DNA of 48,904 nt from Spirochaetes bacterium ADurb.Bin133 (GTDB lineage: Bacteria; Spirochaetota; GWE2-31-10; MWDO01): the NCBI GenBank assembly GCA_002070605.1, contig MWDO01000021.1, positions 1 to 48,904 on the forward strand, in the 5' to 3' direction. Shown piece after piece: positions 15,161 to 24,000 of this stretch. The notes under the pieces were generated by a model. The model had not been told where the DNA came from, ran no database searches, and was given only the letters and a program-made list of their open reading frames with translations. The translations under genes and the position numbers were made by a program. Every line of letters begins with the position of its first letter. The first letter of the stretch is position 1.

Positions 15161-17344
15161 ATGTATAGTTTCGACGCGCTAAAAACTTGCCATCCGGATA
15201 TAACGGTAAAAAGATGTTTAGAGATATTCGAAAAATTTAAGTTTGAAGAGAACGGTATAGTTAAATACGAATTCCGAAACGACGAGGAGTTTGGCGTGTG
15301 GGCGGCGAGCCTGTTTAGCGCGCAGGAAAAATTATACGATTATTTTCCGGAGAGTTTCCCTTACCTCAAAGACGCCAAAACGTTTTGGTTCAAAAAAGTT
15401 AGCGGCAAAGGAATATCAAAAACTCAGTGTATAGCAAGCCTGTTTATGGAGTTTTTTGAGCGTCTATCTATAGAATTTAAAATTTACGAAATAACTCCCG
15501 ACAGAATAGTAAAAACTTATTCAGAATACCTCGACGAAATCGAAAAAAACTCAAATGGTTTATTAAAATATATAAAACCGGTATTAGCCGGAAAGAAAGC
15601 GGAAGAAGAATCTTCCTTTATAAAGGTAAAAGATATAAAATCGGGGGAAGAGGTTCTTTTCCCGATCAGATTGCTGTTCTTGAGCTCAAACGGTTATTCG
15701 GCGGGCAACGAAGAAAAGGAGGCGATAGTTCACAGTATATTTGAGTTAGTCGAAAGATATACTCAAACCCTCTTTGTTATCAAGGCTTTGGGCGCGTCCC
15801 GGGAAGATATAAGTTACAAATCGTCGAGACTTTTATACTCCTTCGACGCGAATTTGTCTAACGACGCAGATAGGCTCGATCCGTTTATCGTTTCTATCGA
15901 ATCGATTATCAAATTGTTCCCCGATTTGGAATCGATTATTAACAATATTTCGCAAAATTTCACAAAATTTGAGATAGTCGACGTTTCAGTTGATATAAAC
16001 GGCGTAAAGTTTTACAGTTATATTGTCCGACAAGAAAATAGCGACTACAATTTTAAACTTTTCGCGTCGAGCGGTTGCCACTTTGACCAGAGAATCGCTA
16101 TCGTTAGGGCGTTAACCGAGGCGAGTCAAGGATTTGTCCCTTATGAAAAGTTAAATCAATCGTGGAACGGTTTCCTTTTTACTCGAAAATTCATAGATAA
16201 AGTTTTTTATTCGGATTTGCCGACTCGAGACTTGATAAAAGACGGGAGACGTTTTGAAACGATGGACGACATTTACGAGGAGTGCGTCAAGCCGTTCGAG
16301 TCGGTTCTGGTTTTCGATTGCGCTAACGATCAATTTCAAATTCCGGTATATTCGATCTATATACCTGAATTATATACCAAATCGTTCTTATGGTCGAATA
16401 TTTTTTCTACGACGTCGGTCGGCGATCCGTCGCTAATAAGCGCTTTGGGCGAAAATAATATTCAGAAGATGTACAATTTTTTAACGGAAAAAAGTATATC
16501 CGGTCTGGAATTTTTATATTTCCTTGAAAACTACAATCAACTGGAGGAGGATATTCGCCAAAAAGTTTATTATTTATATTTGGGATTAATTAATGACGAA
16601 AAATTATCGAAACACGCGTTGTCTCAAATAAAAATCGAGGAGGATAAAGAGGAGATCGATAGGATTTTGAATATTACAAATACTACGGAAATATCCGTTA
16701 TCCGTTCTTTCGACGAGCTCGACGGCGACTCGCTCTTAAGTTTTAAAAAACTGTTAGATAAAGAGAACAAATCTAAAGAAGAAACTAGATCGGTAATTGA
16801 AATATTTTGTAAGATCGGAATGTTGGACTATGCGGATTTGATCGCCAAAGAGCGTAATATCGATATAGCCGATATGAAGGAGTCCTTTATCGCGGCTTAT
16901 CAGGAACTCGCCGATTACGCGGAATACAACAATATGTGGAAAAGATATTCAAGCATAATGAATACGCTATATAATGCGACCGGCAAGGAAGATTATTTAT
17001 CCGAATCGACGGCGGCTTTGGAATTGTTTGAGAAAATTCGCAATAAACAGAATAAATTATTACGCTGGGAAGGTTCCGAGCCCCTATTTTTCGGACTAAA
17101 AAAAGGCGCGGATTTTAACGGATTTATTTTATCGGAAATATTTAAAACCGGCGAATACTCTTACGATCTAATTTTTTCGTCGGAAAAAGAGAGAATGAAA
17201 TTTTCGGTCTCTACGGTAAAAAGAAACGATTTTAAAGAATCTACCGAAAACGGATATTATCTCGACTACGCGACCGGATTTTTCGCTTCAAATAAAAAGA
17301 AGTTGGCTAAAGCGTTCGTAGAACTGGTTGAAAACGTCCAATAA
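15161..17344 (+). CDS. YcaO-domain protein
   Basis: 727 aa. KVSGKGISKTQCIASLFMEFFERLS near residue 80-105 is the YcaO signature (G-K-G then a Glu-rich helix with ER). EAIVHSIFELVERY near 190 and VRALTEASQ near 310 are the other ATP/Mg-binding helices. YcaO enzymes activate amide carbonyls with ATP. This one resembles E. coli YcaO, linked to RimO-dependent ribosomal S12 modification, in having a long alpha-helical C-terminal half (about 440-727). No precursor peptide, cyclodehydratase partner or rimO is adjacent, so peptide-natural-product synthesis is unlikely here. AGGAG sits 9 bp before ATG 15161, just beyond element E6. Confidence 0.82.
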   Translation: MYSFDALKTCHPDITVKRCLEIFEKFKFEENGIVKYEFRNDEEFGVWAASLFSAQEKLYDYFPESFPYLKDAKTFWFKKVSGKGISKTQCIASLFMEFFERLSIEFKIYEITPDRIVKTYSEYLDEIEKNSNGLLKYIKPVLAGKKAEEESSFIKVKDIKSGEEVLFPIRLLFLSSNGYSAGNEEKEAIVHSIFELVERYTQTLFVIKALGASREDISYKSSRLLYSFDANLSNDADRLDPFIVSIESIIKLFPDLESIINNISQNFTKFEIVDVSVDINGVKFYSYIVRQENSDYNFKLFASSGCHFDQRIAIVRALTEASQGFVPYEKLNQSWNGFLFTRKFIDKVFYSDLPTRDLIKDGRRFETMDDIYEECVKPFESVLVFDCANDQFQIPVYSIYIPELYTKSFLWSNIFSTTSVGDPSLISALGENNIQKMYNFLTEKSISGLEFLYFLENYNQLEEDIRQKVYYLYLGLINDEKLSKHALSQIKIEEDKEEIDRILNITNTTEISVIRSFDELDGDSLLSFKKLLDKENKSKEETRSVIEIFCKIGMLDYADLIAKERNIDIADMKESFIAAYQELADYAEYNNMWKRYSSIMNTLYNATGKEDYLSESTAALELFEKIRNKQNKLLRWEGSEPLFFGLKKGADFNGFILSEIFKTGEYSYDLIFSSEKERMKFSVSTVKRNDFKESTENGYYLDYATGFFASNKKKLAKAFVELVENVQ

Positions 17345-17381
17345 TTCTTTATATATTTGAGAATTTTTGTTACAATGGTTT

Positions 17382-18020
17382 ATGATTAGATTTACGATAA
17401 TCATCGTTACGGCTTTTCTTGTAAATTTGGCGCTATTTTCCAACGACGATCTTGTAGTATCAAAAATGGCGGATATTTTAATAGAAGAGTATCAAAAATA
17501 CGAAGATAAAACCTTCATGGAAAAATTTGTACTTAAACTCGGAAAAAACGCATATATAGACAGCGTAACAATCTGGAAAAACAACTATAAAAATATCGAC
17601 AATCTCGATATCAAACTGCATAGACAACTTGAAAATAGCGCCAAAATAGTCGATAAACGACTCCCGGCCGACAGCGCAGAGTATTACAGAAATCTATTAA
17701 GAAAACTAACCTATCTGGGATATATGAATTTACAAATGTATTTTAACGCCGTTAAGGATAAAGGATTAACCGCTGAAGAAATATCGATAGAAACGATCGA
17801 CGATTCGGTCTCAAACGCCCAATTTTACAATGAAAAAGTAAAACTATACAACGAAGAGAACGAGATAAAAAATAAAATCAGAGAATTCTACGATCTAAAA
17901 GAGATAAAATATCACATATCGTTTTACGCGTTTGCGTTTAATTTTTTTGACAAAATAAGAAAAGGTATTATCGAAAAAGACATGAAAAAAATGAACGAAA
18001 AGTTGGGAAGGGTAGAATAG
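17382..18020 (+). CDS. Exported helical protein, unknown
   Basis: 212 aa from ATG 17382; a TTG 15 bp upstream is possible but adds only five residues. The first 22 residues form a signal sequence (RFTIIIVTAFLVNLALF then SNDD). The mature protein is predicted almost wholly helical, rich in Lys, Glu, Asn and Tyr, with no known motif. Its stop codon overlaps the GTG start of the RNA methyltransferase by one base, so they are co-transcribed. Confidence 0.65.
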   Translation: MIRFTIIIVTAFLVNLALFSNDDLVVSKMADILIEEYQKYEDKTFMEKFVLKLGKNAYIDSVTIWKNNYKNIDNLDIKLHRQLENSAKIVDKRLPADSAEYYRNLLRKLTYLGYMNLQMYFNAVKDKGLTAEEISIETIDDSVSNAQFYNEKVKLYNEENEIKNKIREFYDLKEIKYHISFYAFAFNFFDKIRKGIIEKDMKKMNEKLGRVE

Positions 18021-19144
18021 TGCCGGAAAACGCATATGTGTCAATATGTCAAAAAGGGTTAGAAGAGGTTTTATCTAAAGAGATCGCCAACGGCGGCGGC
18101 GATATAACCGGCTCTCAGACCTCGACCGTCTTTTTTAACGCCGACAAAAAGAGCTTGTACCGTCTGAATATGTCTCTCCGAACGGCTCTCTCTATATTAA
18201 TGCCGCTCAAAGAGTTTACGGCAAACAACTACGACGAGCTCTATTTTAAAACCCGCAAAATAAACTGGCATAAATTATTCTCCCCGGATAAAAATATTCG
18301 AATCGACGTTAAGGGGAGATCAAGGTCGCTCAATCATTCGCAATTCGCTATGCACCGTATAAAAGACGCGATCTCGGACGCGTTCAAAAAACTAGCAAAC
18401 AACGTCAGACCGAGCGTAGATAAAGAAAACCCCGATATACGCATAGTCGCATATCTAAACGAGAATAAAACTACTATTTATCTGGACAGTTCGGGCGTTC
18501 CTCTGTTTAAAAGGGGTTACAGATTGCCGGGGTACGACGCCCCTATAAAAGAAGACCTTGCGAGCGGTATAATCCTTCTATCCGGCTGGGACGGAAGTAA
18601 AAACTTACTTGATCCTTTTTGCGGCAGCGCCACATTTTTGATAGAAGCCATGATGATTGCTAATAACATTCCGCCTAATCTGGAGAGAAATTTCTCATTC
18701 TTCAACTGGTTTGATTTTGACAAAGAGATTTACGAAAACGAGAAAGCCCTGCTTAAAGAAAAGATTTCGCCAAAACAGATCAAATTGCAGGGATACGAGA
18801 TAGACAAAACCGCCTATATGAAAACGCTGACTTTGCTAAAAAAAAATCCGCTTTTTAAAGATATAAGAGTATTCAACGAAGATTTTAGAAAAAGCAGAGA
18901 AGATTTTAACGATTGGTTCATAATTACCAACCCGCCGTATAACGAAAGAATGAAAGAAGAGGATATAAACGGACTATACAAAGATTTCGGGGATTTCCTC
19001 AAGCAAAAATGTAAAGATTCAACAGCTTACGTTCTTACGGCAAACTTAGAGGCGGCAAAACATTTCGGACTAAGATCCAGTAAAAGAACAATCCTATATA
19101 ACGGAGCGATGGAAGCGCGTCTAATTGAGTTTAAGATGTACTAA
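18020..19144 (+). CDS. rlmL: RlmL-type rRNA N2-guanine methyltransferase (THUMP + MTase)
   Basis: 374 aa. ICQKGLEEVLSKE at the N-terminus and the following ferredoxin-like/THUMP region (about 1-160) bind RNA. The Rossmann methyltransferase follows, with LLDPFCGSATFLIEAM (AdoMet loop, about 195) and the catalytic NPPYNERMK (about 305). This matches the family that makes m2G in 23S rRNA (the E. coli RlmL N-terminal half and YpsC-like proteins). The GTG at 18020 is the only start keeping the family N-terminus. CGCATATGTGTC at 18031-18042 resembles the mobile-element module but encodes family-typical residues. Confidence 0.85.
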   Translation: MPENAYVSICQKGLEEVLSKEIANGGGDITGSQTSTVFFNADKKSLYRLNMSLRTALSILMPLKEFTANNYDELYFKTRKINWHKLFSPDKNIRIDVKGRSRSLNHSQFAMHRIKDAISDAFKKLANNVRPSVDKENPDIRIVAYLNENKTTIYLDSSGVPLFKRGYRLPGYDAPIKEDLASGIILLSGWDGSKNLLDPFCGSATFLIEAMMIANNIPPNLERNFSFFNWFDFDKEIYENEKALLKEKISPKQIKLQGYEIDKTAYMKTLTLLKKNPLFKDIRVFNEDFRKSREDFNDWFIITNPPYNERMKEEDINGLYKDFGDFLKQKCKDSTAYVLTANLEAAKHFGLRSSKRTILYNGAMEARLIEFKMY

Positions 19145-19150
19145 TTATAA

Positions 19151-20152
19151 CTAACGGGATTCTTTCATTTTCTGTCTTTTTATTCGTTCGACGTCGTTTT
19201 TAAACATCCAGTTGGTTTCAAGAGCCTCGATAATTATCTCAAGCTCCTTGATAAACGAAATAATCTGATCGGTCAACGGTTCAAATTGCCCCAAATTTGA
19301 AGTAAGACCTTTGTCAAGTTCTAATAACGATTCGCTCATCTTAACCATAGATTTGTCCACCCCGACAAAAGTCTTTGACATACCGTCCAGCTTCCCGCTC
19401 ATATCGCCCATCTTACCGCTAAGTTCGCTCATCTTCTCGCCCATCTTGTCGAAAGAATCGGTAAGTTTCTCCATCTCCTTCATAGCGTCGGACATTCCAG
19501 CTAAACCAAGAGACATTCCGGCAAATGAATCGTTCATCCCCGTAATAGAATTACTCATAGTCTTTATAGACCTCTGAAAATCGTTCATCGTTATGAGCGA
19601 ACTTATAGCCATATCGTACAACTCCCTAACGGATATCCGCTTGATATCCTCTGTGGAATCAAACAGAGGATTAAGCCCGATTTTATCGACAAATCTCTCT
19701 AAACTGGCGCCGCTGACCAAATCTACAAGTTCCGACGACTCTTCCGAAAGTATTACAGAATTGGGCGGAAGAACTTTATACCTATCAAGTCCCGGAGATA
19801 TGTTGATCTGTTTGTTGCCGATCAAAAGAGGTCTAACAATCTTTGCCACGCTATCCTCTCTGATCTTATCGCTCCACTTCGACCACACCTTAATAGTAAC
19901 TTTAACCCTGTTTTTATCGTCAAGCTCTATCTCTTTTACGTCGCCTATATTCACGCCGTTCAAACTGACGACAGTCCCCGTCTTAATATCGTTGCCATAT
20001 TCGTATAATATATAGTACTTCGTTTTAAAAAAATTTAGCCGCTGTCTAAAAAGCAAAGCAATCACAAAAACTACGACGATCATTACCGCTATGGTAAAGA
20101 AATACCCAACGGCGGTTTCAAAAATAATCTTTCTATTGTCGTTCGACTTCAT
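19151..20152 (-). CDS. MCE/MlaD-family lipid-transport substrate-binding protein
   Basis: 333 aa. One N-terminal membrane anchor (about 14-35) precedes an MCE domain (about 40-120) with GTVVSLNGVNIGDVKEIEL and a later LLIGNKQINISPG, the hallmark of MlaD. Beyond this, residues 190-290 form a helical region of short repeats built on M-x-x-M-S and M-x-K-M (GMSLGLAGMSDAM, KLTDSFDKMGEKM), probably a long coiled tunnel or needle. MlaD works with the permease MlaE and the ATPase MlaF to move phospholipid between membranes. Neither is in the window, so they must be encoded elsewhere. Confidence 0.82.
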   Translation of the reverse strand: MKSNDNRKIIFETAVGYFFTIAVMIVVVFVIALLFRQRLNFFKTKYYILYEYGNDIKTGTVVSLNGVNIGDVKEIELDDKNRVKVTIKVWSKWSDKIREDSVAKIVRPLLIGNKQINISPGLDRYKVLPPNSVILSEESSELVDLVSGASLERFVDKIGLNPLFDSTEDIKRISVRELYDMAISSLITMNDFQRSIKTMSNSITGMNDSFAGMSLGLAGMSDAMKEMEKLTDSFDKMGEKMSELSGKMGDMSGKLDGMSKTFVGVDKSMVKMSESLLELDKGLTSNLGQFEPLTDQIISFIKELEIIIEALETNWMFKNDVERIKRQKMKESR

Positions 20153-20236
20153 AAAACTTCCGGTAAAATTAATATTCTGTAACGCCGATAATAGCGCTAA
20201 ATAAAAATTTTATCAAGAATATTATTCGTAGCTTTT

Positions 20237-20492
20237 GCGCCCCGTCGGTTTTTTGGGGACTCGCCGGAGCCCCATATGTGTCAAAAATAAAATCGACGCA
20301 TATGCTACGCAAGCGCTCTTTGATGAAGAATTGACACATATGGGGCTATACGCGCCGCTGTGTTTCCCGATAAAAATTTGACACATATGTGTCAAATTGT
20401 CCTGCGATATAAAATGACGCATATGCGAGGCGCGGCGCTCCTTAATGAAAAAAAATGACACATATGTCAATCCCAAAAAACTGACGAGTTAT
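20237..20492. mobile_element. TIR element E7, six CATATG modules
   Basis: The left end is GCGCCCCGTCGG (20237-20248) and the right end CTGACGAGTTAT (20481-20492). Six CATATG modules alternate between ACACATATG and ACGCATATG, some in opposite orientation, with the GC-rich CGCGCCGC block between. One module (20389-20396 area) is a near-perfect TTTGACACATATGTGTCAAA dyad. The flanking 9-mers do not match. It ends 1 bp before the stop codon of the thioesterase gene. Confidence 0.82.
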
Positions 20493-20493
20493 C

Positions 20494-20976
20494 TTAAGAC
20501 TTGAGTTTAATCTGTTTGAGGAGTTTTTTTCTTGCGGCGACTCTGATTTCGGCGTTTTTAAACCTTCTTCTTTCGTCTTCGGTCTCCGGTATAAGATCGG
20601 GTATCTTGACGGGCTTTTTGTCTTTACCGAGACCGACAAACGTAAGATAGGCCGTGGTAGATACGCCGCTTTCTCCCGTTATAGGATTCTCTTTTGTTAC
20701 CTGAACGCCGATCTCCATGGAAGTCGTCCCCACAAAATTCACCGACGCTTTGAGAACTACGTGATCTCCGATATTAATCGGAAGTCTAAACGATATTGTG
20801 TCGATGCTTACCATTACCGCTTCGTGTCCGCAATGTCTTTCAGCCGCCATAGCCGCGGCTATATCTATCCAGGACATAATAACGCCGCCAAAGACGGTTC
20901 CATAGTGATTGGCATGCTCAGGCATAACAATATTTCTTGTTTCTACGGAACTGTCTTTGGGATGTTTTGAGATCAT
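20494..20976 (-). CDS. Acyl-CoA thioesterase, YciA/BACH hot-dog family
   Basis: 160 aa. RNIVMPEHANHYGTVFGGVIMSWIDIAAAMAA is the typical acyl-CoA hydrolase start. The active-site helix follows the Asn-His and Gly-Gly positions, and the Asp of SWIDIAAA is the usual catalytic acid. VSIDTISFRLPINIGDHV and AYLTFVGLGKDKKPVKIPDL complete the hot-dog fold. The enzyme hydrolyses acyl-CoA in the cytoplasm to tune the CoA and fatty-acid pools. It ends at the edge of element E7. It is followed upstream, on the same strand, by the PspA-like gene (3 bp apart). Confidence 0.88.
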   Translation of the reverse strand: MISKHPKDSSVETRNIVMPEHANHYGTVFGGVIMSWIDIAAAMAAERHCGHEAVMVSIDTISFRLPINIGDHVVLKASVNFVGTTSMEIGVQVTKENPITGESGVSTTAYLTFVGLGKDKKPVKIPDLIPETEDERRRFKNAEIRVAARKKLLKQIKLKS

Positions 20977-20979
20977 AAA

Positions 20980-21732
20980 TTATATATTTCTCTCTTCGGT
21001 ATTAGCGGTCATTTTTTGTTCTTCCGCCGCTAGCATTTTTGCGAATTCTTCGTCGATATCGCTCCCAGCCGCGAGAAGCTCGTCGTCTATAGCGGACTTG
21101 CTAGTCTGAGAAAGTTCGGTCGAAAGTTTGGCGTTAGCGAGAGCTTTTTTCCTCGCTTCGTCGATCGCTTCGAGCCCTTGCATATTGACGTCCGTCGATA
21201 AACCGGAGAGCAGTTCGTTAAGTTTGGTAATCTGTCTCGAAGAGGTAATATCGGCGACCGCCTGAGCCTCTTGAGATTTTAGCTCCTCGATTCGAGTTTG
21301 CAACATAACAAGTTGACTTTTGTATTTTTCGATATTTGAAGAATTTTGTTCGATAAAAGTTTTATTCAAAGATATACTTTCGGTAGCTTTCTGAAGTTGA
21401 ACGCTAAATTCTTTAAAAAGATCCTGATATTTGACGTCGTTTGTCTCTTTAAATTTCCTTACGGCGCCTATTTTTTTAGTCTCTAACTCTTTCAACTTTT
21501 TATTTAACTCTTCCGTTTCATTCTTCTTTTCTTCGTTAATAGCCATAAGGTTTGCTACGGCGTTTCTAACCGTAGTATGGTTCTTCAACAAATCCTCTCT
21601 GACTTTTCTGAACTGAGCTCTGATCGTCGATTCGTTAGCGGTCAGCATCTTATCGCCGGCGTTGTTTAACGCGCCTTCGCCCAAACCAAAAAGTCTTGCA
21701 AAAAATCTGCCTATAGCTCTAAAAAAACCCAT
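20980..21732 (-). CDS. PspA/IM30-like protein
   Basis: 250 aa. An amphipathic N-terminus (MGFFRAIGRFFARLFGLGEGALN) precedes a long coiled coil covering most of the chain, as in phage-shock protein A and Vipp1/IM30, which bind and stabilise damaged inner membrane. The Glu/Lys-rich heptads run from about 35 to 165, and a flexible tail with acidic and Ala-rich stretches follows. No pspB, pspC or pspF neighbour is present. It lies 3 bp upstream of the thioesterase, so the two are co-transcribed. Confidence 0.75.
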   Translation of the reverse strand: MGFFRAIGRFFARLFGLGEGALNNAGDKMLTANESTIRAQFRKVREDLLKNHTTVRNAVANLMAINEEKKNETEELNKKLKELETKKIGAVRKFKETNDVKYQDLFKEFSVQLQKATESISLNKTFIEQNSSNIEKYKSQLVMLQTRIEELKSQEAQAVADITSSRQITKLNELLSGLSTDVNMQGLEAIDEARKKALANAKLSTELSQTSKSAIDDELLAAGSDIDEEFAKMLAAEEQKMTANTEERNI

Positions 21733-21861
21733 AATATTCCTCCGTTATTTTTAAAATTTTTTTTAACAGTATTCTATAGAGTACTATTAAACCATTAATT
21801 ACGTTATTAGTAAAATAATATTTTAAAAATAATCGATTTTTATTTACTCCAAAAAAATAAA

Positions 21862-23055
21862 TTAATGACGATGTCCGCAACCGGCTCCGGGACAGTTGGA
21901 ACGGCTTAATTTTAAGGAATTATCTATTAATTTTTGTACAAGTTCGTCTTTCGAAATAGAAATATCGCCTTCGTACGCTTTAATATTCTTTAAAGCCAAA
22001 TTTTTAATAGCTCCGTCGCCGATCCCTTTAACTATAACTTTCTCGACTCCTAACTCATTCAACCATTTAGGAATGGATTCGCAATCGTGAGGAGGAGGCG
22101 TAAGTTCTTCGTACTTTGCAATCTTTTTATCTTCAACGGTAAATATACCAAAAAGTTTCGCATGTCCGAAATGTTCGCTTAATTTACCGTTTTCCAGCGG
22201 CATAGCGGCTTTAAAAGTATTTTTACTTCTACATTGCTTGCCAATTTTTACCATAAGTTTTTCCGCTATTTCTGAGAATATTTTACCGCCTTCGGTCTTA
22301 CCGTAATGATAAACGTAAGGCTTGCCTTCGTCTCCGGAATTAACAATGTTCCCGTCGATCGGTATAGAGCCCAAAACTTCGACATTAAAACTTTTCCCGA
22401 CCTTTTCGGCTCCCCCGCTTTTAAAAATATCGACTTTCTCTCCGCATTTAGGACATACAAATCCCGCCATATTCTCTACAATTCCCAAAATCGGAGTCTC
22501 GAGTTTTTTAACGAAATTAATTGATTTTCTCACGTCGAGCAAAGCGACGTCTTGAGGCGTCGTAACTACGACGACTCCTGTAACGTCTCCGATCAGTTGT
22601 ATAACGCTAAGCGGCTCGTCTCCCGTCCCGGGAGGACAATCGACCACTAAGTAGTCGAGTTCGGGCCAATCGATATCTTCCAAAAACTGCCGGATGACGC
22701 CCATTTTCATAGGTCCCCGCCATATTATAGCCTCGTCGGGACTCTCAAGCATCGACGCTATCGATAAGACGAAAAGATTGTGAACGGCTTCAATCGGTCG
22801 AGGTCTTTCTCCCTCCTCTTCAGATACAAGCCGCTTATTATCAATGCCGGTCATTTTGGCAATCGAAGGTCCGTGAATATCGACGTCCATTATGCCTACC
22901 CTACGCCCTTGAAGCGCAAGCGCGTACGCGATATTTACGCTGACGGTGCTCTTTCCTACGCCCCCCTTCCCGCTGATAACCACAATAGTATTCTTGATTT
23001 TTTGCAAATTTTCCATTCTTAACATATCTCTGTTCTGTTCGTCGTTTTGATGCAT
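21862..23055 (-). CDS. mrp: Mrp/NBP35-type P-loop ATPase fused to a NifX-like domain
   Basis: 397 aa from the ATG at 23055, chosen because GGAG precedes it at 5 bp; an upstream TTG at 23094 falls inside the Fur-like box. Residues about 24-265 are an ApbC/Mrp iron-sulfur carrier with VVISGKGGVGKST (deviant Walker A), DVDIHGPSIAK, DCPPGTGDEPLS and the C-P-x-C of FVCPKCGEK for cluster binding. Residues about 285-397 match the dinitrogenase-cofactor (NifX/NafY) fold: MPLENGKLSEHFGHAKLFGI through VEKVIVKGIGDGAIKNL, ending Cys-, Gly- and His-rich (CPGAGCGHRH). The tail may bind metal. The role is delivery or storage of Fe-S or other metal clusters. Confidence 0.88.
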   Translation of the reverse strand: MHQNDEQNRDMLRMENLQKIKNTIVVISGKGGVGKSTVSVNIAYALALQGRRVGIMDVDIHGPSIAKMTGIDNKRLVSEEEGERPRPIEAVHNLFVLSIASMLESPDEAIIWRGPMKMGVIRQFLEDIDWPELDYLVVDCPPGTGDEPLSVIQLIGDVTGVVVVTTPQDVALLDVRKSINFVKKLETPILGIVENMAGFVCPKCGEKVDIFKSGGAEKVGKSFNVEVLGSIPIDGNIVNSGDEGKPYVYHYGKTEGGKIFSEIAEKLMVKIGKQCRSKNTFKAAMPLENGKLSEHFGHAKLFGIFTVEDKKIAKYEELTPPPHDCESIPKWLNELGVEKVIVKGIGDGAIKNLALKNIKAYEGDISISKDELVQKLIDNSLKLSRSNCPGAGCGHRH

Positions 23056-23088
23056 ATTTACTCCGGATTTATATAATTTTTTCGCTAT

Positions 23089-23103
23089 TGACAATCATTA
23101 TCA
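23089..23103 (-). promoter_or_regulatory. Fur-like box upstream of mrp
   Basis: On the minus strand TGATAATGATTGTCA is a 7-1-7 dyad (TGATAAT-n-ATTATCA) with one mismatch, the core of many Fur boxes. It sits about 34 bp before the mrp ATG, so iron-dependent control of this iron-sulfur gene is plausible. This is a motif match by eye. Confidence 0.5.
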
Positions 23104-23189
23104 TTTAGATAACCGCTCAAAATGTATATTATTTTTCAACGTAAGTCTTTTCTATTTACATACATTTTACATTACATACGTTTTACTCC

Positions 23190-23906
23190 ATACCCCGTCG
23201 GTTTTTTGGGGAAATAAAAATTAATTTTAGGTAGAGTAGACGTATTTGGGATAATTTTCGATTACGAGCGCATATAATAGCCGTTTTCGAGCGGTTATAT
23301 TTAACAGTTGTGTCATTTTACCCAAAAAGTCGTTTTTCAATTTATCAACCTTCAATTTCTTACCAACGATCACAAGAAATTCTTCCAACCCGTATTTCAT
23401 AACGCCGTTATAGAAAAACAAGATAATATCGCGAACCGTCGAAGCCATACCGAATTCGTTATACAACGAATGCCATCTTTTTATTTGAAGATAATTCGCC
23501 TCGCTAATCCTGAGGTATTTATCCAGCCTTTTATCGTCGGAGCTATCTATAACGGCGTATTCGGAGCGGCAATTCCCGATTATTCTCTTCATTTTTGGCA
23601 TTTTTTTATTAACGAGGCGAAACATAGTTTCAAATAACTCGCTAAACGTATTAACTTTGAACTCTTTTAGTAGAAAATCTATGACAGTAGTATTCATAGA
23701 TTCTGACACGATAAAATGGAATAGATGTTTTTTGTTTTTCATAAAGTTTTCTCCTTTTTTCTTTGTATATAAATAACAACTAAAAGTAGAAAACTCTTTA
23801 CAAAAATTTGGATATTTTTTAAATAAATGACAAATAATTTACTGATAAAAAATATCTGTCTCATATGTGTCATTTTATTCCCCCGTCCCAAAAAACCGAC
23901 GGGTAA
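23190..23906. mobile_element. TIR element E8, complete gene-bearing copy
   Basis: The left end is ATACCCCGTCGG (23190-23201) and the right end CCGACGGGTAA (ending 23906), each with the inner T6G3-4 tract. The flanks TTTTACTCC (23181-23189) and GTTTACTCC (23907-23915) agree at 8 of 9 positions. Inside are one gene (23227-23742, minus), its conserved leader and one CATATG module (23862) between leader and right end. It is the only complete gene-bearing copy with a target duplication, which shows the gene travels as part of the unit. Confidence 0.9.
23227..23742 (-). CDS. Element-encoded orphan protein, copy B
   Basis: 171 aa, one of four copies. It starts MKNKKHLFHFIVSESMN, is basic and largely helical, and has a conserved centre (DKRLDKYLRISEANYLQIKRWH, then NEFGMASTVRDII). 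The tail is QLLNITARKRLLYALVIENYPKY. No DDE, HUH or serine/tyrosine recombinase motif is visible. The layout of a short strand followed by W/H-x-L-x-x-x-x-G and a helix faintly recalls Leptospira DUF1564 and ribbon-helix-helix proteins, an unproven comparison. It has a strong Shine-Dalgarno (AGGAG). Its stop lies about 25 bp inside the left TIR, and the CATATG module lies beyond its promoter. It differs from copy C at roughly one residue in ten. Confidence 0.88.
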   Translation of the reverse strand: MKNKKHLFHFIVSESMNTTVIDFLLKEFKVNTFSELFETMFRLVNKKMPKMKRIIGNCRSEYAVIDSSDDKRLDKYLRISEANYLQIKRWHSLYNEFGMASTVRDIILFFYNGVMKYGLEEFLVIVGKKLKVDKLKNDFLGKMTQLLNITARKRLLYALVIENYPKYVYST

Positions 23907-23941
23907 GTTTACTCCCAAAATTTAAATATTAATAAAAATAT

Positions 23942-23969
23942 TTGACTTTTAATCAAATGTTGTTAATAC
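23942..23969 (+). promoter_or_regulatory. Probable promoter of the lipoprotein gene at 24001
   Basis: TTGACT (23942-23947), 16 bp, TAATAC (23964-23969). It is outside element E8, 35 bp beyond its right end. Confidence 0.45.
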
Positions 23970-24000
23970 TGCTTGTTATCCGGAGATTTTGGAGTAGGAA

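Noticed and set aside
15161-17344. YcaO as part of a thiazole/oxazole peptide cluster
   Set aside because: No precursor peptide, dehydrogenase or docking partner is nearby, and the long helical C-terminus matches the E. coli-type YcaO.
23227-23742. Orphan protein as a DDE, HUH or serine/tyrosine recombinase
   Set aside because: The ~171-aa chain shows no HUH, no conserved DDE spacing and no recombinase catalytic motif. It is also shorter than most transposases, so I leave its role open.
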